DNA from: an uncultured Methylophilaceae bacterium
GTDB lineage: Bacteria; Pseudomonadota; Gammaproteobacteria; Burkholderiales; Methylophilaceae
DNA length: 7,465 nucleotides
Assembly: GCA_938084195.1 (NCBI GenBank)
Contig: CALKDJ010000159.1
Location: forward strand, 1-7,465
Direction of reading: 5' to 3'
Shown here: one piece after another, positions 1 through 7,182 of the stretch
Numbering within the stretch: position 1 is the first letter of the stretch
How the letters are laid out: every line of letters starts with the position of its first letter
The notes under the pieces: generated by a model
The model's database searches: none
What the model was told of the DNA's origin: nothing
What the model saw: only the letters and a program-made list of their open reading frames with translations
Program-made: the position numbers and the translations under genes

Positions 1-1
1 G

Positions 2-1780
2 AGTTCTGCATATAACATCATAGAAGTTGCAAATACCCATGGCGGAAATGTTAGTTACATCATGGATCTACTTGATGAATTTAAAGACTTTAATAAAAAA
101 GATGGGTTTGGGATAAAATTTCAGCCTTTTAAATATGATCAAATTGCTACAAATGATTATGAATGGTTCAAAGTCTATAAGGAATTATTTATTAACGACG
201 GTGATTGGGAAAAAATATTAGATAAAGCCTTTATTACTAAAGATATTTGGATCGATGTTTTTGATCTATATGGTATTTCAACAATCCGAAAAAATTTAAA
301 AAAAATATATGGCCTGAAATTGCAAACATCGGTTCTAGAAAATCAGGAAGTATATCAAGCCTTAAATGATCTTGATCTCTCAAACCTAAAACTAATTATT
401 AATATTGCGGGCAGAAATAAGACTGATATTAAAAATATTATAAGAAGATATGAGGTCTTAAATTTTCAGGAATTACTTATTGAGGTAGGCTTCCAAGCTT
501 TTCCTACTAAACTAGAAGATTCTGGATTATCCAAAATTAGATATCTGAAGGATAACTATAAATATAAAATTGTATTTGCAGATCATGTTGATGGTAGCCA
601 TCAAGAGGCAATAACGCTTCCTTTAGTAGCAAGTATGTTAGGTGCTGATTGTATTGAAAAACATGTAATGCATAGCAAACTACAAACTAAGTACGATGCT
701 TTTTCAAGTGTAAAAGTTAATACATATAAAAAAATTATAGAAAATCAAAATAATTTTTTACCATTAATAAATAGTGACTTTATTAATAAAGCTGAAATTA
801 AGTACCTTGATGAGAGCTATCAAATTCCATTATTGAAGCATAAAAAATTAAAATCATCATTAATCAGCTTAGACACTGACTTTATATTTAGAAGGTCGGG
901 ATTGGATGGACTAAATAGTATGCAAATAAAGGAGTTAATCTCTAATTTCAATATTTTAAATACTTCACAAGATAATAACAAACCTTTGCAAAAGAACAGC
1001 TTCAGGAAGGCAAAGATTGCAGCAATAATTGCTTGCAGACTTAAGTCATCAAGATTGCCTAAAAAAGCACTCCTGAAAATTGGAGACTTAAGCTCAATTG
1101 AGCTTTGTATTAAAAATACATTAAAAATTAATAATCTTGATAATGTTATCCTAGCCACATCTGATAACGAACAAGATGCAGAGTTGAGTAAATACACATA
1201 CGATAAATCTGTCATTTTTCATCAAGGCGATGCAGATGATGTTGTTGCAAGGTATCTTGATATTATTAATAAAGAGAATATAGATGTCTTTGTAAGGATT
1301 ACAGGCGATATGCCATATGTAAGTAACGAAATTGCTAATTATCTATTAACAAAACATTTTGAAACTGCTGCTGATTATACTGTTGCTAATAAATTTTCTG
1401 TAGGCACATCTATGGAGATAATTAGCTCTTCTGCATTATCGAGAGTTAAGCAATTTTTTCCAAATGCAGAATATTCAGAATATATGACCTGGTACTTTCA
1501 AAACAATCCTGAATACTTCAAGTTAAATTTTGTTGACTTACCTACTGAATGGATTAGAGATTTTAGATTGACATTAGATTATCAGGAGGATTTGGATGTA
1601 TTCAATCATATAGAAAGACACTTTAAAATTAATAATTTAGATTACTCAATCGAGGAACTATATAAGTTTTTAGATGAAAATCCAAAAGTAAATCAATTAA
1701 ATAGTCATATTTCCTTGGTGTATAAAACAGATAAAGAATTAATCAAACTCCTCAATGAGAAAACAAAAATTTACAAGTAA
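2..1780 (+). CDS. Bifunctional NeuB-family nonulosonate synthase / SpsF-type CMP-sugar cytidylyltransferase fusion, 5' truncated by window edge
   Basis: The frame is open from base 2, and the codons before the ATG at 62 encode a canonical NeuB N-terminus (IIEVANTHGGN), so the gene starts before the window and the ATG at 62 is internal Met. Numbering from that Met, residues 1-240 form a NeuB TIM barrel: KFQPF near residue 20, the ADH motif with H175 and the IEKH motif with E199 and H201, matching the metal-binding His pair and the Glu of sialic acid synthases. Residues about 245-300 look like a degenerate SAF (antifreeze-like) domain that keeps an Arg (R277/R278) and a following GL. Residues about 317-540 are an SpsF/CTP_transf_3 cytidylyltransferase with a CRLKSSRLPKKAL nucleotide-binding motif, RITGDMP (metal-binding D416) and RDFRLTLD. 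By family, the first half condenses PEP with a 6-carbon sugar and the second activates the product with CTP, both in the cytoplasm. The gene sits just before pseG, where pseF usually lies, so the second half is the likely PseF equivalent. The exact sugar is unknown. Confidence 0.88.
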   Translation, partial: SSAYNIIEVANTHGGNVSYIMDLLDEFKDFNKKDGFGIKFQPFKYDQIATNDYEWFKVYKELFINDGDWEKILDKAFITKDIWIDVFDLYGISTIRKNLKKIYGLKLQTSVLENQEVYQALNDLDLSNLKLIINIAGRNKTDIKNIIRRYEVLNFQELLIEVGFQAFPTKLEDSGLSKIRYLKDNYKYKIVFADHVDGSHQEAITLPLVASMLGADCIEKHVMHSKLQTKYDAFSSVKVNTYKKIIENQNNFLPLINSDFINKAEIKYLDESYQIPLLKHKKLKSSLISLDTDFIFRRSGLDGLNSMQIKELISNFNILNTSQDNNKPLQKNSFRKAKIAAIIACRLKSSRLPKKALLKIGDLSSIELCIKNTLKINNLDNVILATSDNEQDAELSKYTYDKSVIFHQGDADDVVARYLDIINKENIDVFVRITGDMPYVSNEIANYLLTKHFETAADYTVANKFSVGTSMEIISSSALSRVKQFFPNAEYSEYMTWYFQNNPEYFKLNFVDLPTEWIRDFRLTLDYQEDLDVFNHIERHFKINNLDYSIEELYKFLDENPKVNQLNSHISLVYKTDKELIKLLNEKTKIYK

Positions 1781-1798
1781 AAGACTAACATTGAGAAT

Positions 1799-2812
1799 AT
1801 GAATATTGCTTTCAGAGTCGATTCATCATCCAAAACTGGAGTAGGCCATTTAATGCGTTGTTTGACTTTAGCAGATGAGCTAAAGTCAAAAAATTATCAA
1901 ATTACTTTTATTTGTAGAGATTTAAAAGGTAACCACATACATTCAGTTCAATATCCTGTTTTTGTATTACCCAAAAGCGAAAGTTTTAGTTCGGACGATT
2001 TATATTTAGAACACTTAGGTGCATCTCAACAGGAAGATGCAGATCAAACCATTCGCGTATTGCCCAGAAATATAGATATTCTCATAGTGGATAGTTACGC
2101 TCTAAATATAATATGGCATAAAAAATTAAGGCCATATGTTAAAAAAATTTTAGTCATTGATGACTTAGCGAACAGACAATTTGATTGTGATATCTTACTT
2201 AACCAGAATGTAGGCTCCAAGAATGAAGATTATAAAACAAAAGTGCCTTATGATTGTAAATTATTACTAGGTTGTGATTATGCTCTGCTGCAACCTGGTT
2301 TTTCATTATTAAGAAAAAAAGCAATTGAGAAAAGAAAAGTAACTAAAAAAATTAAAAATATCTTAATTAGTATGGGCGGAAGTGATCTAAATAATGTTAC
2401 ATACAATGTTTTGCAGCAAATAAGTGACAATTATAATGTTATTGTAGTTTTAGGAAGTAATTCACCTCATAATGAGATGATTAAAAGTTATTCAAAGAAT
2501 AAAGAAATAAAAGTAATTATTGAAACTAAAAATATGCCAAAGTTAATTTTCGAAGCAGATTTAGGAATTGGTGCAGGCGGTTCTTCTTCATGGGAACGTT
2601 GCTGCTTAGGTTTGCCAACATTATTATATATTACAGCAGAAAACCAAAGAGTAAACGCAGGAAACTTAGAGCACCTAGGTCTCGTTAAGATAGTAAGAAA
2701 TTTAAAGGATGATTTACAAAACATGTCAAATGACATCAACTTATGGAGAGAAATGTCAGAAAAATCAATCGCTATATGTGATGGTTTGGGCGTAAAGCGG
2801 ATAGATATATGA
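1799..2812 (+). CDS. pseG: UDP-2,4-diacetamido-2,4,6-trideoxy-beta-L-altropyranose hydrolase (PseG)
   Basis: PseG is a cytoplasmic GT-B-fold hydrolase that removes UDP from the altrose-configured diacetamido sugar before condensation with PEP. The 337-residue product opens with the family signature MNIAFRVDSSSKTGVGHLMR; H17 in GVGH matches the position of the catalytic His described for Campylobacter PseG. Further family blocks are HLGASQQEDADQT (72-84), IDDLANR (120-126), MGGSDLNN (192-199, start of the nucleotide-binding half), GAGGSSSWERCCLGLPT (258-274) and a C-terminal CDGLG (327-331), so the protein looks complete. There is no fused GNAT domain, which some PseG proteins carry as PseH. 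The gap to the upstream fusion gene is 18 bases, and its last four bases overlap the methyltransferase start. The ribosome-binding site is weak (TTGAGAA just upstream). I assign PseG rather than the legionaminate-type hydrolase NeuC/LegG because of these motifs and because pseI is nearby. Confidence 0.93.
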   Translation: MNIAFRVDSSSKTGVGHLMRCLTLADELKSKNYQITFICRDLKGNHIHSVQYPVFVLPKSESFSSDDLYLEHLGASQQEDADQTIRVLPRNIDILIVDSYALNIIWHKKLRPYVKKILVIDDLANRQFDCDILLNQNVGSKNEDYKTKVPYDCKLLLGCDYALLQPGFSLLRKKAIEKRKVTKKIKNILISMGGSDLNNVTYNVLQQISDNYNVIVVLGSNSPHNEMIKSYSKNKEIKVIIETKNMPKLIFEADLGIGAGGSSSWERCCLGLPTLLYITAENQRVNAGNLEHLGLVKIVRNLKDDLQNMSNDINLWREMSEKSIAICDGLGVKRIDI

Positions 2813-3684
2813 TAGATAAATTACAAAAACATAAGCTAGGTTATTATGAAATAAAAAAAAAGCCAACCCTCGCTGAATTACAAGATTATTACGCAAAAAA
2901 ATATTACCAAGAGTCCTCATCAAAAAGCTATAAATTAAATTATACAAAAGATGAAATCGAGTATTTTCGAATAAGAAATGAGCGATACTATTTAGTAGCA
3001 AAAAATATTAGAAAAATAGATAAGGGAAATTATCTAGATGTTGGATGCGGGGAAGGATTTGGCCTTAAATTTTTTAAAGAGCGCGGTTATAAGGTAAAAG
3101 GTTTAGATTTTAGTTCTAGTGGAGTGTCAAAACAGAATCCTGACTGTTTGGATGATTTGGTTCAAGGAGATTTATTTGATCTATTAAAGATTGAAATTGA
3201 ATCTAAAAATACCTTTGATATTATTTGCCTTAATAATGTCTTAGAGCATGTTATTGATCCCATAGATTTATTGAATGCTTTACATAGAATTATTGCATCG
3301 AATGGCGTACTCATCATCACAGTCCCAAATGATTTTTCAATTATACAAAAGGAAGCATTAAGAAGGGGACACATCGATAAAGATTTTTGGGTAGCGTTAC
3401 CAGATCATTTATCTTATTTTGATAAAAATAGTTTGGTTAAAATATGTAATGAAACAGGTTTCACTGTTCGTGATCTATTAGGAGACTTTCCAATTGATTG
3501 GTATTTATATCACCAAGGGTCAAATTTCATTAAAGATAAATCTTTGGGTAAAAATGCACACAACGCCAGAATACAACTAGAATGCCTTATTTGCAGTCAA
3601 AGCGTTGATGATATGCTTAATTTTTGGCGCTCTATGGCAACAATTGGCTCTGGAAGAAATTTAACTATTTTTTTAACTAAATAA
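2809..3684 (+). CDS. Class I SAM-dependent methyltransferase
   Basis: This 291-residue protein has a Rossmann-like SAM-binding core. Motif I is YLDVGCGEGFG (75-85), an acidic residue that could hold the SAM ribose is D100 after strand 2, and the motif IV-like segment is DIICLNNVLEHV (137-148), followed by NGVLIITVPN (165-174) and PDHLSYFD (198-205). The LEH and PDHLSYF pattern is typical of the Methyltransf_23/Methyltransf_11 type common in polysaccharide loci. A conserved-looking N-terminal extension (YYEIKKKPTLAELQDYYAKK, 12-31) and a C-terminal GSGRNLTIFL segment flank the core and probably contact substrate. Its start overlaps the pseG stop (ATGA), implying translational coupling. Context suggests O- or N-methylation of the nonulosonate, its precursor or an attached acyl group, but the acceptor cannot be read from sequence. 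It has no signal peptide or membrane segment. A 9-base A tract lies near its 5' end. Confidence 0.88.
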   Translation: MIDKLQKHKLGYYEIKKKPTLAELQDYYAKKYYQESSSKSYKLNYTKDEIEYFRIRNERYYLVAKNIRKIDKGNYLDVGCGEGFGLKFFKERGYKVKGLDFSSSGVSKQNPDCLDDLVQGDLFDLLKIEIESKNTFDIICLNNVLEHVIDPIDLLNALHRIIASNGVLIITVPNDFSIIQKEALRRGHIDKDFWVALPDHLSYFDKNSLVKICNETGFTVRDLLGDFPIDWYLYHQGSNFIKDKSLGKNAHNARIQLECLICSQSVDDMLNFWRSMATIGSGRNLTIFLTK

Positions 3685-3690
3685 TTTGGC

Positions 3691-4518
3691 ATGCAAAAAC
3701 AAATAATAATTACTGGAGCAAATGGTTTTCTTGGTAGTGTACTTTGTGATCAATTAAAAAAAACTAGCTATAGGGTTCTTCCTTTTGTTAGAAAAAAGAA
3801 TAACATCAATGATATTGAATGTGATTTTAATAATGCAAGAAAATTGTTAGATAATTTAGATGAATATCAACCAAATTTCATTATTAATTGTGCCGCAAAG
3901 GTAGATTTCTCTGAGAATTCAATCAAGGAACAATATAATGTTAATGCTCTTGCACCATCAATTCTTGCCTCATGGTGTTTTGAGAATAATGCTCATCTAA
4001 TTCAGGTTTCTGGCTCAATTGTTAATGGAAATTCAACAAATCATTTTAGTATTGACTCTAAAGAGTTGCCAACAAATCATTATGGCAGAACAAAGTTATT
4101 AGCAGATCATGCTATAAGATTGAGTAAATGTACCTACACTATTATTAGATTTGGAGGAATATTCGGTGAGGGAGGGCCCAATCATTTAGGAATAAATTAT
4201 ATAATTAATCAAGCAAAAATTGGTAAAATTCCAACAATAACTGGCAAAGGAATTGCACTTAGGAACTATATACATGTTCAGGATGCTGCGAAGTTGCTTA
4301 TTCATTGTATAGATAACAAGATCACTGGAACACACTACTCTGGTAACCATGAATCTATATCAATATCAGAAATGATAAATGATATTTGTTCTGTTTACTT
4401 AAATAATTCAAAGCCAAACTTTGAGGATAAAGAGGAAAGTGTTGATCAAATTACAATTATAAATCCAAATTTTCCGAAAACTACACCATTTAAGAAAGCT
4501 TTAAAGGAGTATTCATGA
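3691..4518 (+). CDS. NAD(P)-dependent epimerase/dehydratase family protein (extended SDR, RmlD-like)
   Basis: The 275-residue product is an extended short-chain dehydrogenase/reductase. The N-terminal cofactor loop is ITGANGFLG (7-15), followed by an acidic CDF segment (44-46), NCAAKVDF (66-73), the strand IQVSGSIVNG (104-113) supplying the active-site Ser, and catalytic YGRTK (Y131, K135). IRFGGIFGEGGP (152-163) and RNYIHVQDAA (191-200) are also typical of sugar-nucleotide epimerases and reductases. It is somewhat short for GalE-type proteins and closer in size to RmlD-like 4-ketoreductases. By family it would oxidise, reduce or epimerise a nucleotide sugar; here it may make a second sugar or alter a pathway intermediate, which is inference. 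The start lies 6 bases after the methyltransferase stop with no clear Shine-Dalgarno sequence, and its end overlaps the phosphoesterase start by four bases. It is not PseB, whose catalytic motifs and length differ. Confidence 0.85.
   Translation: MQKQIIITGANGFLGSVLCDQLKKTSYRVLPFVRKKNNINDIECDFNNARKLLDNLDEYQPNFIINCAAKVDFSENSIKEQYNVNALAPSILASWCFENNAHLIQVSGSIVNGNSTNHFSIDSKELPTNHYGRTKLLADHAIRLSKCTYTIIRFGGIFGEGGPNHLGINYIINQAKIGKIPTITGKGIALRNYIHVQDAAKLLIHCIDNKITGTHYSGNHESISISEMINDICSVYLNNSKPNFEDKEESVDQITIINPNFPKTTPFKKALKEYS
4503..4509 (+). promoter_or_regulatory. Strong Shine-Dalgarno for the metallophosphoesterase
   Basis: AAAGGAG lies 5 bases before the ATG at 4515, inside the end of the upstream epimerase gene. 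It is the only near-perfect ribosome-binding site in the window; the other starts have weak purine stretches or none. It supports the 4515 start and suggests independent, efficient initiation on this gene in addition to coupling through the ATGA overlap. Confidence 0.75.
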
Positions 4519-5213
4519 AAGTAGCAATACTGTCTGATATACATGGGAATGTTTTTGCACTTCAGTCTGTTCTTGATTCAATTCTAAAGAAAGGTATTGA
4601 TAAGTTAATAATTGCAGGTGACTTTGTAGGTTATTATTTTTGGCCAAAAGAAATGTTTCACCTTTTAGGGGACTATGAACTAATTGCAATAGCTGGTAAT
4701 CATGACAAAATGCTTACGAAGGCAAAAGATGATATGGAATTTTTATCAAAAATATCTAAAAAATATGGAGATGGCCTAAGTATTGCACTTCATACTTTAG
4801 AAAAAGAGAAAATTGAATGGTTAACATCTTTACCAGACACTCTTGAATACGAAACAGATGAAGGAAGAATTTTGATTTGCCATGGCTCACCTTGGGAAAA
4901 TGATGAGTATGTTTATCCCGATTCAAGCGATGAATCCTTTGATCGCTATGCTAATCTAAATGTTAGTTGGGTTATTCAAGGACATACTCATTATTCAATG
5001 TTTAAGCAAATTGGAAATATTACGCTCATAAATCCTGGCTCAGTAGGTCAACCAAGAAATAAAAAACCAGGGGCACAATGGGCATTATTAGATACTAAAC
5101 TTAATAAGGTTAATTTCTTTTGTGAGCAATATGATATTAAAAAAGTAGTAGAAGAGTCTAGGAAAAGACATCCTAGAATACCTTATCTAGCAAATATTCT
5201 AGAGAAAGAATGA
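4515..5213 (+). CDS. Calcineurin-like metallophosphoesterase (YfcE/MJ0936-type)
   Basis: The 232-residue protein carries the full set of metallophosphoesterase motifs: SDIHGN (D8, H10), GDFVG (D36), GNHD (N62, H63), CHGS (H123) and GHTH (H157, H159), followed by the INPGSVGQPR segment typical of the YfcE-like group. All dinuclear-metal ligands are present, so it should be an active cytoplasmic phosphatase or phosphodiesterase. The short C-terminal tail after residue 200 is charged. ATGA overlaps link it to the epimerase upstream and the ATP-grasp gene downstream, so it is embedded in the sugar operon. The textbook pseudaminate route has no phosphorylated intermediate that needs it. Possible roles are cleaving a phosphosugar or nucleotide by-product, or a step specific to the modified sugar; the substrate is unknown. 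Confidence 0.88.
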   Translation: MKVAILSDIHGNVFALQSVLDSILKKGIDKLIIAGDFVGYYFWPKEMFHLLGDYELIAIAGNHDKMLTKAKDDMEFLSKISKKYGDGLSIALHTLEKEKIEWLTSLPDTLEYETDEGRILICHGSPWENDEYVYPDSSDESFDRYANLNVSWVIQGHTHYSMFKQIGNITLINPGSVGQPRNKKPGAQWALLDTKLNKVNFFCEQYDIKKVVEESRKRHPRIPYLANILEKE

Positions 5214-6142
5214 AAAATTTTTTGATTACAGGAATAGGTGGTGACATAGCACAAAATATTGCTACAATTTTAAGAGAGAGTGTGCCATTTACCAAATTAA
5301 TAGGAACGGACATAAAAACTAGACATGCAGGGCACCTATTTGTAGATGAGGTATATGAAGTTCCTGCAGCAACAACAAAAGAGTATTTTGATAATATTAG
5401 GACATTGGTTAAAAAGTATTCTATTGATATTGTTATCCCAACAAGCGAAAAAGAATTAGAGATATTTCAACCTTTAGTCGAAGAATTTGGTGAAGATAGA
5501 TGTATAACTGCAGGAAAAAAAGTAATTGATATTGGTATTGATAAAATTAAAACAATAAATTTTCTTACATCACTTGGCATAGAAGTGCCTTGGACAATTT
5601 CTGCAAATAACTCTATCCCGAAAAATTTACCGTGTATTTTTAAATCAAAAAAAGGATCTGGATCGAGAAATCTATTTGTAGTAGAAAATATGGAAGAAGC
5701 ATTATTTTTTTCTAGAAAATTTCCTGATTCAATCTTTCAAGAGCTACTTGTGCCTGATGACCAAGAAATTACATGTGAAGTCTATCGTGCAAAAAATGGA
5801 AAAGTTGCAGTCCTTCAATTATTACGAGAACTCCATGATGGATCAACAGGGTGGGCTAAAGTAATTGATATCAAAGAAGTTTCTGATATGTGCAAAATTA
5901 TAGCAAACGGCATTAACCTATATGGGGCTATTAATATACAACTAAGATTAACAGATGTAGGACCAAGAATTTTTGAAATAAACCCAAGGTTTTCATCTAC
6001 TGTTCTAATGCGTCATCGGATTGGTTTCTGCGATTTATTATGGTCAATAAGTGAGGCGCAAGGGCTAAATATTGATTTTCCTGAGATTGATATTAATCAA
6101 TCTTTTGTTCGTGTTAATGATTATAGAAGATTAAATAATTAA
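5210..6142 (+). CDS. ATP-grasp domain carboxylate-amine ligase-like protein
   Basis: The 310-residue product has a Rossmann-like pre-ATP-grasp domain starting ITGIGGDIAQN (6-16), then IVIPTSEKE (75-82), and an ATP-grasp domain from about residue 105. Visible features are DKIKTINFLTSLGIEVP (111-127), CIFKSKKGSGSRN (142-154) with the ATP-contacting Lys and glycine-rich loop, FQELLVPDDQEITCEVY (176-192), and FEINPRFSST (255-264) with the metal ligands E256 and N258. This is the carbamoyl-phosphate-synthase-like group of ATP-grasp enzymes, which activate a carboxylate as acyl phosphate and join it to an amine or similar nucleophile. In context it may acylate an amino group of the nonulosonate or its precursor (inference). 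It overlaps the phosphoesterase by ATGA and ends 2 bases before pseI. The nearest purine-rich site is the weak AGAGAAAG. Confidence 0.87.
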   Translation: MKNFLITGIGGDIAQNIATILRESVPFTKLIGTDIKTRHAGHLFVDEVYEVPAATTKEYFDNIRTLVKKYSIDIVIPTSEKELEIFQPLVEEFGEDRCITAGKKVIDIGIDKIKTINFLTSLGIEVPWTISANNSIPKNLPCIFKSKKGSGSRNLFVVENMEEALFFSRKFPDSIFQELLVPDDQEITCEVYRAKNGKVAVLQLLRELHDGSTGWAKVIDIKEVSDMCKIIANGINLYGAINIQLRLTDVGPRIFEINPRFSSTVLMRHRIGFCDLLWSISEAQGLNIDFPEIDINQSFVRVNDYRRLNN

Positions 6143-6144
6143 AT

Positions 6145-7182
6145 ATGAGAATAAACAATAGAGAAATAGATCAAAATAATTCCCCCTATATTATTGCTGA
6201 GATGTCGGCAAATCATAACGGAAATATTGATAATGCTTATAAAATTATTGATATGGCGAAGCAATGCGGAGCGGATGCTGTAAAAATGCAAACATATACT
6301 CCTGATACCATCACTATGGATTTAAAGAGCAAAGAATTCAAAATTGATGGAGGATTATGGGATGGAAGGTATCTTTATGATTTGTATAATGAAGCACATA
6401 CACCTTGGAGCTGGCATAAACCATTATTTATTCATGCAAAAAAAATAGGTATAACTATTTTTAGCTCACCTTTTGATAATACTGCTGTAGATCTATTAGA
6501 GGACTTAAATGCACCGGCGTATAAAATTGCAAGTTGCGAAGCTATAGATTTGCCGTTAATTAACTATGTTGCACAAACAGGAAAGCCTATGATCATTTCC
6601 ACAGGAATGGCAGATGAAGATGAAATTCAAGAAGCAATTTATACTGCTCAGAAGGGTGGGTGTAAAGAATTAGCAATACTTCATTGTGTAAGTGGGTACC
6701 CAGCACCAGCTGGAGACTATAATCTAAAAACTCTTGTCGATATGCAAAAAAAATTTGGACTTGTTACTGGATTATCCGATCATACTATTGATAATACAAC
6801 AGCTATTGCTAGTGTTGCACTCGGAGGCGCTATTATCGAAAAACACGTTACCTTAGATCGAAATGGTGGAGGTCCTGATGATTCTTTTTCACTTGAATCA
6901 AAGGGGTTAAGTGAATTGTGTAAGGGGGCTAAAATAGCATGGGAGAGTCTTGGTAAAGTAGATTATGGTTTAAAATCTAGTGAACACGACAATATTAAAT
7001 TTAGACGTTCATTGTATTGTGTAAAAGATATTAAGAAAGGCGAAGTAATTACAAAAGACCATATTAAAAGCATTAGACCAGGGTATGGCCTTGCGCCAAA
7101 ATATTTAGATAAAGTTTTATCATCTAAAGCAACTTGTGATATTTCACGAGGCACACCCTTTTTAGTTGACTTTTATGAGTAA
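6145..7182 (+). CDS. pseI: Pseudaminic acid synthase (PseI)
   Basis: PseI condenses PEP with 2,4-diacetamido-2,4,6-trideoxy-L-altrose to give pseudaminic acid in the cytoplasm. The 345-residue length is normal for the family. The barrel shows IIAEMSANHNGN (E19), VKMQTYTPDTITMD (46-59, the PseI form of the motif; NeuNAc and legionaminate synthases typically have KFQ), LWDGRYLYDLYNEAHTPWSW (71-90), FSSPFDNTAVDLLED (106-120), SDHT (H213) and IEKHVTLD (E232, H234), the last two supplying metal ligands. The C-terminal SAF domain (about 285-345) includes FRRSLYCVKDIKKGEVIT and R311 in IRPGYG, the arginine that reaches the neighbouring subunit's active site in NeuB structures. It begins 2 bases after the ATP-grasp gene with no clear Shine-Dalgarno sequence and overlaps the CysC-like gene by 8 bases. 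It is complete and appears functional. Confidence 0.95.
   Translation: MRINNREIDQNNSPYIIAEMSANHNGNIDNAYKIIDMAKQCGADAVKMQTYTPDTITMDLKSKEFKIDGGLWDGRYLYDLYNEAHTPWSWHKPLFIHAKKIGITIFSSPFDNTAVDLLEDLNAPAYKIASCEAIDLPLINYVAQTGKPMIISTGMADEDEIQEAIYTAQKGGCKELAILHCVSGYPAPAGDYNLKTLVDMQKKFGLVTGLSDHTIDNTTAIASVALGGAIIEKHVTLDRNGGGPDDSFSLESKGLSELCKGAKIAWESLGKVDYGLKSSEHDNIKFRRSLYCVKDIKKGEVITKDHIKSIRPGYGLAPKYLDKVLSSKATCDISRGTPFLVDFYE

Noticed and set aside
62..64. ATG at 62 as the start of the first gene
   Set aside because: The same frame is open back to base 2 and encodes the conserved NeuB N-terminal motif with its key Glu (codon 23-25), so the true start is outside the window.
820..1215. Minus-strand open frame of about 130 codons
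   Set aside because: It lies entirely inside the fusion gene, covers conserved cytidylyltransferase motifs on the other strand, and its product resembles no family I know.
1781..1798. Possible promoter or terminator between the fusion gene and pseG
   Set aside because: The 18-base gap has no inverted repeat with a T tract and is too short for a credible separate promoter; read-through is more likely.
2488..3001. Two minus-strand open frames (2488-2739 and 2765-3001)
   Set aside because: Both are antisense to well-conserved pseG and methyltransferase coding sequence, with low-complexity hydrophobic translations and no supporting start signals.
3162..3374. Minus-strand open frame of 70 codons
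   Set aside because: Antisense to the motif IV region of the methyltransferase; no recognisable product.
6145..7182. N-acetylneuraminate or legionaminate synthase
   Set aside because: The KMQTYTPDTITMD and LWDGRYLYDLYNEAHTPW blocks are the PseI form, and pseG lies in the same operon.
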